Program-made: the position numbers and the translations under genes
The notes under the pieces: generated by a model
Database searches by the model: none
What the model was told of the DNA's origin: nothing
The model's input: the letters and a program-made list of their open reading frames with translations, nothing else
Shown here: in pieces, positions 47,329-60,900 of the stretch
Layout of the letters: the number at the start of each line of letters is the position of its first letter
Position numbering within the stretch: the first letter of the stretch is position 1
Assembly (NCBI GenBank): GCA_022701365.1
Contig: JAKUHH010000126.1
Span: forward strand, 1-64,000
Length of the DNA: 64,000 nucleotides
From: Mycocentrospora acerina
Taxonomy: Eukaryota; Ascomycota; Dothideomycetes; Pleosporales
Direction: 5' to 3'

Positions 47329-48411
47329 CTACGATTGTGGCACTTTTGTGTCGCGATTGCGGAGCGCATCTATCGGGTCGCCATCGTCACAAACCCCCAG
47401 CATTTTATCTGTAGCATACCCCGCAAGAATCTGCGCCTCCGTCGACCACGACTCCACTTCATCCCGGGTATAGTGCGCATAGTCGTTCGCCTTGAATCCG
47501 ATCAGTTTGACGTACATGAGGCTAGAGACGAAAAGGACAAATACCTCGGGCCGGACCCACGATCTGCAGAAAAATATAGCATGCAGTATCCGGGGGACTT
47601 GGGTTTTATTACCACCCCCCGCATGAAGTGCTGAAGAGAGGAAGAGCAGGGCCTCACCGCGCTGCATCTCGACCGCCACAATTTCGCCATCACTGGCTCT
47701 TTTTTGATCGGCCCAGAGGTGAGAGCCGGGGACGAACTAGAGGGTCACAGATGTCAGCAAATCTAGCCGCCGTGGCCGCTACGCGACTAACAGATGAACA
47801 TCATACCAAAGTGGCACCGTTTGCCATGGAGGTATCCACCCCCGGCACTAACAGTCCAATACCCAAGTCTGAACCCAACCGATAGCCTGTTTCTTCCTGG
47901 CTGGGATGAACCTTCTGCCAGATGCTGTCATCGCGGTGCAGAGACTGCGACTTGCCTCCTTCCAAGGTCGCAATACTTGTCGCCTGGGATAGGATGGCAT
48001 CAGTTTCGCGCCCGCTAGCACTGTTTAGATCCACATCCGCAGGATTGGACGTGCGTAGGAAGTGGTTGACAATCGACTGTAGATTGTGATTCAGTGTCCA
48101 TTTTTCTCGTGCCGTCTCACTGCGTCCGAAGAGCAGTCCACAGTAGATACGGCCCTTGTAACGGGCTTTCCACGCCTGCAGACAGGATGATGTTAGTGAA
48201 AGACTTTGGTAAATGCTAAATTGTTGCAGACTGATGGCATTAAGTTGTAATATACCTCGTCTTGCATCCTCTTGTCCATGATTTCCTTTACATCCTGGTT
48301 CACCTTAAGCACTTGGTCGAGGGAAGCGAACCCAGTCAGAATGACTCCCCCATCCTCCTCAATCGCTTGAATGGCTTTGTCTGGGAGATCGAGGGGCACG
48401 CGGCGCAACAT
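47329..48411 (-). CDS. PhyH-type Fe(II)/2-oxoglutarate dioxygenase
   Basis: Model: complement(join(47329..47490, 47545..47736, 47807..48175, 48256..48411)), 292 aa; introns of 54, 70 and 80 bp, all phase 0. This length is that of single-domain fungal dioxygenases such as FtmOx1. The iron facial triad is complete: H132-R-D134 in SLHRDDSIW and His213 in SALHAGGGN. Other family marks are LGIGLLVPGVDTSMANGATLF, VPGSHLW, and FFCRSWVRPE with the Arg that binds 2-oxoglutarate. The 54-bp third intron is a multiple of three and could be retained, but removing it restores the usual RPE-to-Trp spacing. In this context it probably hydroxylates an amino acid or the finished peptide. It is transcribed divergently from the NRPS. 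Confidence 0.88.
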
Positions 48412-48977
48412 GATAATTTTTTATGAGGGATTATATTCTCGAGGAACTACAACAGCCACAGTCTGTGAATTACTAATGATATAAGTTTTTGTATAGCATC
48501 AACAAGTTAGAGGGGAAAATGCTTCATGGGGTTTCCATAGAGATACTCTATATCTACTACCCCGCTTCTCAAGGATTGGAAAATTCATGTAGATTTGATG
48601 GTGTCAGCTCAATATGCATAACAGTTACGTGATTTAAAATCGTGCTTATATCCTAGACCCAACGTAGTCATGAACGGAAGGATAGGCTACAGGGTACTAC
48701 ATGCACATCTGCAGAACTTCCGACCCACCACACCCAACAACCTTGGCATTTGACCCGTGAATAAAATAGTGCGTGGGACGGTACAAGGTACAGTCAGGGC
48801 ACCACTTTCAACTACTTGCTGTCCAACCTTCAGCCAGACAAAAGATACATCATTAAGTCCAGAAGAACGATTCCAGCAAGATACGAAACAGATCCTGAGT
48901 AAAAGAAGAGCAGTAAGAGAAGTGTTGACAGCAAGGGTTACGACACCCAAGGCTATTGCAATTTGGAGCGGAACACC
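48412..48977. promoter_or_regulatory. Divergent promoter, dioxygenase / NRPS
   Basis: 566 bp between the two start codons. On the minus strand TATACAAAAA (about 48487-48496) lies 76-85 bp before the dioxygenase ATG and may be its TATA box. No other gene fits here. A shared promoter implies joint expression of the two genes. Confidence 0.6.
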
Positions 48978-51900
48978 ATGTCCGGCCAGATTACCGATAC
49001 TGGTATAGCAAGTGAGAACGCCGTGAACGCAGGAGATACGGCCACAGTCCAAAATGGAGCAGCTACAGCCAAAGATATTGCACAGCTTCATGTGTGGAAC
49101 GATGAGGTAGCCTACATAGGCGACCATTTGTGCGTACATAACCTGATCGAAGTACACATCATCCAAGCACCATCAGCACCAAGTGTGTGCGCCTGGGATG
49201 GCGGATGGACGTATGCGGAGCTGGACAGGCTTTCCTCGGCCTTGGCGAGCAGTCTGACGGCACACGACGTTGGATGTGAAGATTTCGTCCCCCTTTATTT
49301 CCGAAAATCAAAATGGACAGCCGTTGCCATTCTCGCTGTTATTCGTAGTGGAGCGGCATTCGTGCTGCTGGACGATGCACATCCACTATCCCGTCTGCGG
49401 GAAATCTGCTTCGAAATGCAGGCAACCTTGATTTTGGCCGCAGAGGAACTCGAGGACCAGGCAAGGCAGCTGATAAACGGCGCCCCACTCATCAAGGTAG
49501 GCAATTTCTCCTCGCTGGCTTGGGTCAAAGAAGACAAGCAGATCTGGAGAGCATCGCCAGTTACCGGGACTAGTGCGCTGTATGCCGTCTTTACCTCAGG
49601 TTCTACAGGCCGCCCAAAAGGAGCTGTGATCGAGCACGCCTCTCTCTGTGCTGCGGCCATGGCCTCGGGACGTGTGCTGGGCATGAGTGCGCAGAGTCGC
49701 GCCTTCCAGTTTGCCTCGTTTGCCTTTGATCCCACCATCATGGACTTTCTTCGAACATGGATTTATGGCGCCTGCGTTTGTATTCCCTCTCCAGAACAGG
49801 CGAAGAACGATATTGCTGGTGCCTTTACGGCGCTCCGAGCCGATATTGCCAGTCTGACGCCCTCGGTGGCTCGGATGCTGGACGTCAAGGCGCTTCCTGG
49901 TCTGCAAGTCTTGGAGTTTGCAGGAGAGCCCATGCTTCCGACTGATGTAGAGAAATGGGCCGACCAAGTCATGCTGGTCAACGCGTACGGCAACGCTGAA
50001 TGTTCAGTGTATACCGTTATGCGATCTCCAATGCGTCAAGATATTCATCCTAATAATATCGGCTTTCCCGTAGCCTGTGTGGCGTGGATTGTCGATGAGA
50101 CAGATGCCGATATTCTATTGCCCATTGGCAAGACAGGAGAGCTTGTACTCGAAGGGCCGGCCGTCGGCCGTGGCTACCTTAAAAATGCCGAGATGACTGC
50201 AGCTTCTTTCATCAGCGATCCTCCACCATGGCTTCGTGAGTTTCGCGGTGACAATGTAAGCAAAACTCGTCTGTACAAGACGGGCGATCTAGCACAATAC
50301 CAGCCTGACGGATCTATTCTCTGCTTGGGACGGAAGGATACACAGACAAAGATCCGTGGTCAACGCATTGAGCTGAGTGAAGTCGAGTGGCACATAAGAG
50401 ACCAGCTCCACACCAAAGATGAAGCGATTGCAGAAGTGTTGCGGCTAGAAGACCGTGGAAAAAGCCGGGCAGTACTTGTCGCCTACATCCAGCTGCATGA
50501 TGCTAAGCTAGTCCACGAAGCGTCTCATATGCACAGTGAACTATTCGCCACACCCAGCGATTCTTTTCGCCTCAAGATGGAGGAAGTAGAGCGAGTCCTA
50601 CAAACTCGAGTACCCGCATACATGGTGCCTAACGTGTTTGTTGCCCTGAACCATGTCCCCCTCTCACTGTCCGGTAAAACAGACCGCAGGCGTCTGAAAG
50701 AAGAGACACTGAAGAAACCGTGGGCCGAAATAGAGGCATACATGTTAGCAACGACAGAGCCATCCTTTGCACCAACCACGGATTTGGAAAAGAAGCTTCA
50801 AAGTGCCTTTGGCCATGTCCTAGGGCTGAATGAAAGTGTTTTTGGCCTCCACGAGTCTTTCTTCCGCCGCGGAGGCGATTCCATCCTGGCTATGCAGCTG
50901 AGTGCCCATTTCCGTGCTCAGGATCTGGAAATTGCAACACAAGAGATTTTCCAATACCCGACTATTTCTTCTCTAAGGGATGCAATCATGATGCGACAGC
51001 CGTCCCAAATCCAGCTGATAGGCCAGCCCTTTCCACTCTCCCCAGCGCAACACATGCTTCTTCAGAAGTACCAGACTTCTGAGCCAGGGGATCAGTACTC
51101 ATCAAGTTTCAACACTTCCCGCATCATGCGTATTGCCGACTATATTAATATTGGTCAGTTGGAGTCTGCGTTGCAAGCTCTCGTGCACCGGTATCCCGCG
51201 CTGCGTACCAGCTTCACTGTAGGTACCGATAGAAAGTGGGCTCAAGTAGTGAAAGACTCAGCGCAACATTCATTTTTTTGCCTCCCAGCACATATTTCTG
51301 CTGCTGAGTTAGCTCGCAGCCCGCCAGAATTGAACCCGCATTTTGAGCTCTTTAACATACATGATGGGCCCTTACTCTTGGTTCACTTTGTTAGTATTGA
51401 AGGCAATGCCCACAAGTACCTGATTTTGGTCGCTCCGGAGATAGTCATCGACAGTACATCGTGGAAAATTATCATCGAAGAACTAAGTGCTTGCCTGAAC
51501 TCTGGGAACGCTCCAGCGCGTAGAATTGCCGGGTCGTTCCAGTCGTGGTTGAAGAAGGCGATTCCGCCAGAAGCCAAATCCTCCAATGGATTGCAAACAC
51601 TGAATGGCTCGCTCAATATCTGGAGCGCGACTGAGTCCATTTATACAGATCACAATGAGATATTTTCGACCATGTTTCGACTAGATCCTCAGACAGCCAC
51701 GTCGTTGTGGCAAATGAGCGCCGATATTCTTCGGGCCGATCCAAAGGAGGTCTTTCTTGGTGTGTTGTTCCATGCTTTCAAGTCTATATTCCCAGATCGA
51801 GAAAACATATTCATCTTCGTCGAGAGTGATGGAAGAACGAAAGATGTCTCCCGTGAGATAGGGCAGTTCACCACATACACACCGGTGACAGTGTCTTTGA

Positions 51901-54900
51901 TAACAGACACGGATTTAGTTGGCGCCGTAAGCCAAGCGAAAGACGCCTATCGGTCGGCACTCAGGAAAGGTAGCTTCTGTGGCATAGAAGAGGGACAGTC
52001 GGGGGCACTCATGCACTGGAAGACAAAAGAGAAACAGGAGGCACTTGTCCCGCATTTTGATAATGAGATTCGTCAGTTCCTCCAGCCGTCGTGCCTCTTG
52101 GACAACAATGAAGTCTCGGTATTGAGTTCGAGGTTTGGCACATTCCAAATCGTTGTAGAGCAGTCATTGGATTCCCTCAGTTTTCAGTTTGTGGATTTCC
52201 AAAATACTTTACAGGAGGATGGCGCCCGGCAGTGGTTTAAACTATGTCAAACCTCTCTCGCGGAGCTGCCCCACCGACTGAGTGAGACTCTTTCTCAGCC
52301 CCGAGTCAGTGATTTCCCTCAGCTCTGCATGAGCCAAGAAAACTTGGTCTCCTTAATAGGTGGCTTCCTCTTTGAAAACCTTGGTGTAGATACTCGCGAT
52401 ATCGAAGACATCTACCCTGCTTCCTTCATTCAGCAGGGAATGTTACTCAGTCAGGCCCGTGACCCTCGAACGTATCGCTCCTCCACAGCTTGGGAGATGA
52501 AATCACGTGACGGGAGCACAATTGATGTGAATCGACTGCAAGAGGCCTGGCAAATAGTTGTCATGGCACACCCTATCATGCGGACTATCTTCGCGCAAGG
52601 CCATGACGGCTTATATTTCCAGGTCGTCTTGAAGCGCCCACCTCACTCCATCACTGTTCTACCTCCCGATAGTAAGAATTTCATGGAATCAAGCAATGAA
52701 ATACCTCGCAGTGAACAGCCGATGCTCCTTTGGAGGCTCAAAATCATCGCTTGTCTTGACGGAACCGCGACGTGTGAGCTTCACATCAGCCACGCTCTCA
52801 TGGATGGTGATTCAATGCGCGTACTGGTCAGGGATTGTCAACTGGTATATGACGCTGGGCACAAGCCCCTAAATCCTCCACACTATGACCAATATATCGA
52901 GTATCTGAGCCAGATACCTAGAGAACGCACACTCCAATATTGGGAGGCCCACCTTCGGGACATGAAGCCGTGCATATTCCCTTCCTTTTTAAGCACGCAG
53001 CCGGCTGCCCCAGTAGAGCGCTTCAGGGATCTCGAGGTCGCCTTAGATGATGTTTCCAGCCTGCTTTTGTTTTGCGAGAAGGAAGGCATAACACTCTTCA
53101 ATGTTGTGCAGCTCGCCTGGGCTATCGTCCTCCAGTGTTACACTGGAAATGAAACAGTTGCCTTTGGATATCTGACATCAGGCAGAGATGCACCTATTGA
53201 TCGTGTTGAGGATATGGTGGGGCCTCTCATCAACATGTTGATCAGTCGGGTTGATCTAGGCAAAGGTACAAGTATCCGACGTAGCCTGGAGCAGTGCCAA
53301 ACCCGCTTTATGGAAAGCCTTCCCTATCAACATTGTGCCTTGTCTGAAATCTATCGTGCGCTGGGTCACTCTGGTGCCGGCTTGTTCAACACCATCATCA
53401 CATACCAGAAGGGCGTTCCCGTCAACTCCGATGCGAGTATCGTATTTAAACAAATCCGCGACCAACAACCCACTGAGGTAGATGAATTCTGATTTCTTTA
53501 CTTGATGAATAGAAATAATCGCTAACTATCATACTTAGTTTGATATTGTTGTCAACGTTACTGCGTACAGCGACGCAATAAATGTCTCTCTTACTTATGA
53601 GATAGACAAGCTACCCATTGAAATGGCAGGCAGTATAGGACTTACACTCAGCAAAATCATCTCGGAAATCATCTCACGTCCAGATATTGGCGTATCCGAG
53701 GTGAACATGCTTAACACTTCAGACTGGAATAGAATTGTTAGTTGGAACAGCCCACCTGCCGCGTCTGTGAAGGTGCCTATTGGAGACTTGTTACAGAAGA
53801 TGTGCCTCGAATCGCCAGAACGTCCCGCAATCGATGCTTGGGATGGAAACCTTACATACCAGCAATTGTGGGACTATTCCACTCATCTTACATCAGTGCT
53901 CCGGGGCTACGGTGTAGGTGCGGAAATTCCAGTACCGATCTGTCTTGAGAAATCTGTTTGGGGGCCAGTTTGCATGCTAGCTATATTGAGAGCAGGCGGC
54001 GTCTGTGTACTCATTGATTCTGAAGCCCATATAGATCGAGTGCAGGCGATAATCGCTGAGATCTCACCATCCATCATCCTGGTGTCGCCAACATCAGCTC
54101 AACTCAATTTCAGTGCACCTGCCAAGAAGCTAGTCATATCTCCAGAGATGCTTCTTCTCCCAATATCTGGAGACAACATAGCACTGATTCCAAAAGTAGA
54201 ACCAGAGAGTGGCGCATTCATCATATTTACCTCTGGAAGTACCGGTCGTCCTAAAGGTATCATTCTCCAACATGACAGCCTTAGTACTACATTCCAGGAA
54301 CAAAGAGATAATCTTCTTCTATCTCGCGAGTCCCGGGTTTTACATTTCGCGTCGTATACTTTCGACATGAGTGTCTACGAAGTGTTCACCTCTCTAATTT
54401 CTGGGGCCTGTGTCTGCATTCCATCCGAATCCGAGAGAATCAACGGGCTAGCCATGTTCATCAATAGGGTGCAGGTCAATTGGATGACAACCACCCCATC
54501 ACTCTTCCGCTTATTCCTGCCCGAAGATATTCCTACAGTATGCACAGTGAGCTTGGTAGGTGAAGCTGTACCTCAGGATATTATAGACATCTGGGCAAAT
54601 AGAGTCAATTTATTCAATTGTTATGGCCCGGCCGAGTGCACCATCTGCACTATGCACAAGATTGAATCCGACAAATGGATTACTGGCACTATTGGGCGAC
54701 CAGCCGGCGGAGAAGGGTGGGTGGTAGATCCATCCAACATCAATCGACTTATGCCCATAGGTGCAGCTGGTGAGTTGCTCTTTCAGGGCCCTGTTGTTTC
54801 TCGGGAGTATTTCCAACTACCTGAAGCGACGAAGAAAAGTTTCATATCAGCGTCTCCCACGTGGCTGCCCGTTGCATTTTTTGAAGGCCGAGGTCGGTTA

Positions 54901-57900
54901 TACCGAACGGGCGACCTGGTACAATACAACCATGACGGCTCTCTGCGCTACATGGGACGAAATGATAACCAGGTTAAATTGCGTGGGCAGAGAATCGAAC
55001 TGGAAGAGATCGAATTTCAGATCCGATGTCACCTCCCCGCCGAATATGGTGTGGTTGTTGATGCTATCCAGCCGACTGATCAAGTCACAACTAAACTTCT
55101 TGTCGCCTTTATCTACCAAGGAAAAGGGACGCGCGAGAAATATGAAGATGAAATTATCCTGGTGGCAGCTGATGAGAGGTTCCGATCCCTATCACATGAA
55201 ATTCAAACCAAGCTTGCTACTACCGTTCCCGGTTACATGATTCCCCAATTAACGATTCCCATCACGCGGATTCCCATTGCCAATACAGGCAAGACAAATC
55301 GTCGCCTCCTCCGGGACGCTGCGTCAGGGCTGTCCCGCGGTGACCTCGAAGCGTTAGTCAATGCGGGAAGCGGAAACAAGCTGGCGCCTACCACACCGAG
55401 AGAGGAGGCTATGCAGCGTTTGTGGGCGAAGGCTCTTGACAAGCCTGCTGAGTCTATAGGGACCCGAGATAACTTCTTCCAGATCGGTGGCGACTCTATC
55501 ACAGCTATGAAAGTGGCTGGCCTCGCACGAGCCGAAGACTACGCCTTGGTAGTCGCTGACATTTTCAATCGTCCAACCCTAGCTAGTTTGGTCGCAGGAC
55601 TTCAGAGTGCTCTCTCTCTATCAGATAACCGGCCATATGTCCCATTTGGACTCGTACCACTAGAGGAACGGGTCGAAACACTCCGAATGATGGCGCTGGA
55701 GAGTTGTTGTATACCGTCAGATGCACTTGAGGATATTTATCCATGCACAGCCCTCCAGGAGGGCCTCATGAGTCTAACTCTCAAAAAACAGGGCTCGTAC
55801 ATTGCGCAATACCAGTATAGGCTGGACCATGATGTGGATGCCCATAAGCTGGCGACTGCTTGGGACATAGTCGTTACAGCGAATCCCATCTTGCGAACTC
55901 GAATCATCCAGTCTCGATGCGGCAAATTGTTGCAAGCTGTGGTAAAATACGGTGCTTCATGTGGGGTTCAGTTCTCAGGACTCGAAGAGTCGAACAAGAG
56001 AGCAAGAGAGCAAACGATTGGTCTGGGATCGCCTTTGCTACAATACGTGGTGATAACCCAGGATAATATTGCTTACTTTATCCTGACGATACATCACGCT
56101 CTCTATGACGGTTGGTCCATGACCCTTCTGTTAGAACAGTTAGAATCGGCGTATTATGGCCTACGACCGAAGATTCGGTCATTCACAGGTTTTGTCGATT
56201 ATACCAGTCACCTGGATCTCACTGCCTGCAACCAGTTCTGGCGCGCCAGCTTCGAAAATATCGACACGGTTATATTCCCTACACCTCAAGTTCAAAGCCG
56301 TCACACTAAGGAAGCCCCGGCACTGCAGCTGGTTGAGCAAAGGCTGGAGATGCCTACAGTACGTTCTCGTTTCACTTTGTCGGCCGTGGTCCGTCTCGCC
56401 TGGGCCATCGTACTTTCTAAGCACACTGACTCCCAAGATGTCGTTTTTGGAGCGACAGTCGCTGGGCGTAGCGCTCCTGTGGATGGCATTGAACAAATGA
56501 CCGGCCCAACGATCGCTACTATTCCTTTCCGGGTTCAGGTCAATCCATCTTACACTGTGGAGCAATGTCTAGAAAATGTGCAGACCCAGACAATTGCCAT
56601 GATCCCTTACGAGAGCACTGGGCTACACAACATCCGATCCATCAGCGCAGATGCCTCTGTAGCATGTCTGTTTCAGAACCTGCTTGTAATTCAGCAGCAA
56701 GGGAGCTTCTATCAGCCTCAACTTTTACACGAGGTTCATCGTTCCACAGACAATATTGCTGCTATCAACACTTACCCTTTGACTTTGCTGTGCAATTTGA
56801 ATAGAGATCATATCTTGATCCAGGCTTCTTTCGACCAGCAGGTGTTGAGTGCGGCCAAGGTTCAACTGCTCACAAGCCAACTTCGATGTGCCATCCTTCA
56901 GTTGCTGTGTCAGGAGTCCATGAGTATCGCCGACGTCCAATTGAATGATGAAAGGGCTCTTCAACAACTTCAAGTTTGGAATCAATGCATACCTTCCAGA
57001 ACTGATGCCACAGTACACGACCTAATTGGAATCCACTTTGAGAGCCAACCAGAGGCGATAGCGATTCATTCTTGGGATGGCGATCTATCCTACGGTGAGC
57101 TAGACCGTCTATCAGCTCAGTTCGCTCAGAGCCTAGTGCAGAGAGGAGTTGGGCCCGAAATTCTTGTCCATCTGTATCTCGAGAGATGCAAATGGACTCC
57201 TGTCGCCATGGTGGCCGTACTCCGTGCAGGTGGCGCATTTGTTTTATTGGACCCTGCGCATCCTCTTGATCGCTTGAAAAGTATTAGCATCCAGCTAGAT
57301 GCTCCGGTTCTGCTATCAATGACTTCACTTTCATCTACAGCCCATGCTCTCGCGTCCAACGTCATCTTCTTAGATTCGTGGGACTGGGACAATTTCACAG
57401 ACATTGACCTGTCAACAATCAGACATGAGGCTGGGCCTCAGAACAAGTTGTACGCTGTCTTTACTAGTGGCACAACTGGAATTCCAAAAGGTGTCGTCAT
57501 TGAGCATGCTTCATTCATCTCAAGTATGCTCGCCGTGAAAGACCACTTGGGTCTTGGTCAAGGTACGCGATCGCTCCAGGCGGCTGCCTATGCTTTTGAT
57601 GTCTGCGTTTTCGATCATTTAGCAACTCTTCTCGTCGGAGGCTGCTTATGCATCCCTCAAACATCGCATGTTCAGAGCGATCTGGCAGGTGCAATACGTA
57701 AGCTTCAGGCCAACTACATGATGACCACTCCATCCATGGCAGAGCTCATTCGACCAGAAGATGTTCCTGATCTACGCACATTGAGCCTTATAGGCGAGCC
57801 CATGACGGCAGGCTTAGTGGCTGCCTGGGCTGATAGACTGGAATTTTCCAATACATATGGCCCAGCCGAATGCTCCGTCATCTGTACCGTTCTAGCACCC

Positions 57901-60900
57901 ATCCACCGCCAAGGTAATTGCGCTAACATTGGCTTCGCTACCGGAAGCACAAGCTGGGTCGTCGATAAAGATAACCACCACAAGCTTGCCCCTATCGGCA
58001 CAGTGGGGGAGCTATTGGTGGAAGGACCAATCCTTGCGCGCGGTTATCTCAATGACGAGACCAAGACGCAGGCTGCTTTTATCCTTGATCCCGCGTGGAC
58101 ATTTCAATTTCCCCGGGCTCCTGGTCCCCGCAGACTGTACAAAACCGGTGATTTGGTCCAATACCAACCAGAAGATGGGTCGTTACTTTACATCGGACGC
58201 AAGGACACTCAGGTGAAGGTGCGCGGCCAAAGACTTGAGCTTGGTGAGATTGAACATCATCTAAAATACTTCATGGAAGAGGCTACGCGCGTAGTCGCGG
58301 ATGTGCTCAAGCCTGTGGGCGAAGGCTCAAGGCCGATTCTGGCGGCATTTATCGAGATTGCTCCTAAATTTAGAAGCCTCATGGGTGAGCCATGCGATTA
58401 CCCGTTATTCACATCGGCTACTGAAGCATTTGGCGCCAGAGTACAAGCTGTACTAGCTCACCTGCGCGAGAAGCTGACAGCGGCCATGTTACCGGCGGTA
58501 TTCATTCCTACCATTCAGATCCCCCTCTCCGCGACAGGAAAAGTGAATAGGCAGAAGCTAAGGCAAGCGGCCTCTTATCTAAAGCCTGCTGATATCCGCC
58601 TATATATGACAGTGGAAAGAAGCAAACGACCCCCTGCCACAGCCGCGGAGCGTCTAATCCAGTCCATTTGCGGCCGTATCCTCAAGACTCCACTCGAGGA
58701 TATTGGAATGAATGACACCTTCCTTGAACTTGGCGGTGACTCGATATCCGCGATACACTTTGTTGGTGATGCTCGAGCTGTGGGCTGGGCTTTGGAGCTG
58801 GTACATGTCCTTACTGAGCCAACACTGGCCAGCTTAGCCGTGAAAATGCGTCTCGGCGAGAATACGTCAGCCTTACCGCGCGTTTCACCCTTCAGTCTTT
58901 TGGGGGGAAAAGAGGACTCGTCTTCCATGCGCTTTCTGGCAGCAAATGTGTGCTCGGTGGCCATCGACCAGGTTCAGGACATCTATCCGGCCACTGCTCT
59001 CCAGGCTGGTCTGCTGGCATTGAGCCTCAAGCAACATGGCTCATACCAGGCGTACTTTCCCCTCAGACTAGGGGTACATGTTGATGTCGAAAAATTCAAG
59101 AGGGCCTGGGAGCTAACAGTGGAGGCAAATTGCATTTTGCGAACGAGGTTCTTCCAGAGCGCGGACGGGAAGTTGTACCAGGTTGTTGTGAATGCTGCAG
59201 TGAAGTGGCACACAGCAACACACTTGGACGAATACATCCAAAAAGATGCCTGCCTCTCTGTGACTATGGGCGGCACTCTGGCCCGTGTCGCTGTTGTATA
59301 TGATCCTGCACAGACACAGCCTTCTCTGGTAGTAACGCTGCATCACGCACTATACGATGGCTGGTCCCTCCCTCTCCTTTTCAAGGACCTTCAAGCTGCA
59401 TATCTTGACCAGTCTCTGACACCCCGCCCTTTTAATGGGTTTGTGGATTACCTTTGCCAGGAAAACGCTGAAGCAACTTCCAGTTTCTGGAGAAGGGAGT
59501 TGCAAGGCCTATCATGCCCCCAATTCCCTATGCTGCCTGTCCCTCAATATATACCTACTGCCAGTGATATCACAGAATATACGCTAGACTACAATGGGTC
59601 GGGTTCTCGCTTTACCGTATCGACTATTCTGCGCTTTGCTTGGGCCACAGTGATCTCCAGCTATACGGGGTTTGATGATGTCGTATTCGGCACCACTGTA
59701 GCGGGACGCAGTGCTCCCGTTCTAGGTATCGAAGCCATGACGGGACCAACCATCGCCACGGTACCGCTTCGCATTAAAATCGATCCTTTGCAACGCACTC
59801 GAGACGCACTGGAGGGGCTACGAATACGTGACATGCAGATGATACCATTCGAGCAAGCAGGGCTCCAGCACATCCGGACCTTGAGCCCGGAAGCAGCTCT
59901 GGCCTGTCAGTTTCAGAGTCTGCTCGTGATACAGTGGTCGGACACACAACAGTCAGCTGCCGGACCCTCCGATTTCGTCGTCGACTCTGAATATGCATAT
60001 GATGAGACAGCGTTCTCCTCCTACACTATCAATATCACCTGTGAGCTTTCTGCATCATCGGTCAAGTTCCGTATCGCTTATGATGGTGGCGTTGTCGCTC
60101 CTGGCGTGGCGAATATGATGCTCTTTCAGCTGTCGCATGCCACTTCCCGAATCATGGCCGACTACCCACTCGTTAAAGACATCATGGAAATCAGCCCACA
60201 GGGGATGGAGTCCTTGTCAAAGTGGAATGTTCTCCCACCAGTTGCAACCACATGCGTTCATGACTTGATCCTGCGTTATAGCAAGAGCACTCCAAACGCG
60301 GTCGCGGTGAAGGCTTGGGATGGGCAATTGGCGTACCAACAGCTTGATGCACTATCGTTTCTTGTGGCGACATCACTATGCTCTCGAACAATGGATAATG
60401 AGATTATAGTCCCCCTTCTGTTCGAGAAGTCTGTGTGGACAGTGGTCGCCCTGGTCGGCACGATCAGGTCTGGACGGGCCTTTCTTCTGCTAGACCCCGC
60501 CTTACCAACAGCCCGTCTAGGCTCGCTATGTGAGGCTGTTGGTGCAAAAACAATTCTGACATCTGAGAGGTGCGCTTCTCTAGTCGGAGTTTTTGCACCT
60601 GAGGCGAAGGTGCAAGTTTGCTCACACGCCTCGCTCCGCAACTTGACTAATCTAGGGCTTACAAAAACATTGCCTACATCAAGCCCGAATCAAATCCTCT
60701 ACTGTATCTTCACTAGTGGATCAACAGGGATACCAAAGGGGGTACTAATTGAACATGGCTCGTTTTGTGCCAGCGTCACCGGCACATGCCAAGTAGTCCC
60801 CTATGGCCCTGCAACACGTGTTTTTCAATTTGCCTCTTATTCTTTCGATGTCAGTGTCACTGACCATCTAATCCCTCTGATGAGTGGCGGTAGCATCTAT

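Noticed and set aside
44087..48411. Gliotoxin-type (epidithiodioxopiperazine) cluster
   Set aside because: A GliI-like enzyme is present, but the NRPS has at least four A domains, unlike GliP. No glutathione transferase, dipeptidase, cyclotransferase or dithiol oxidase gene is seen.
48963..48977. Earlier NRPS start
   Set aside because: The codon at 48963 is TTG; the first ATG in frame is 48978.
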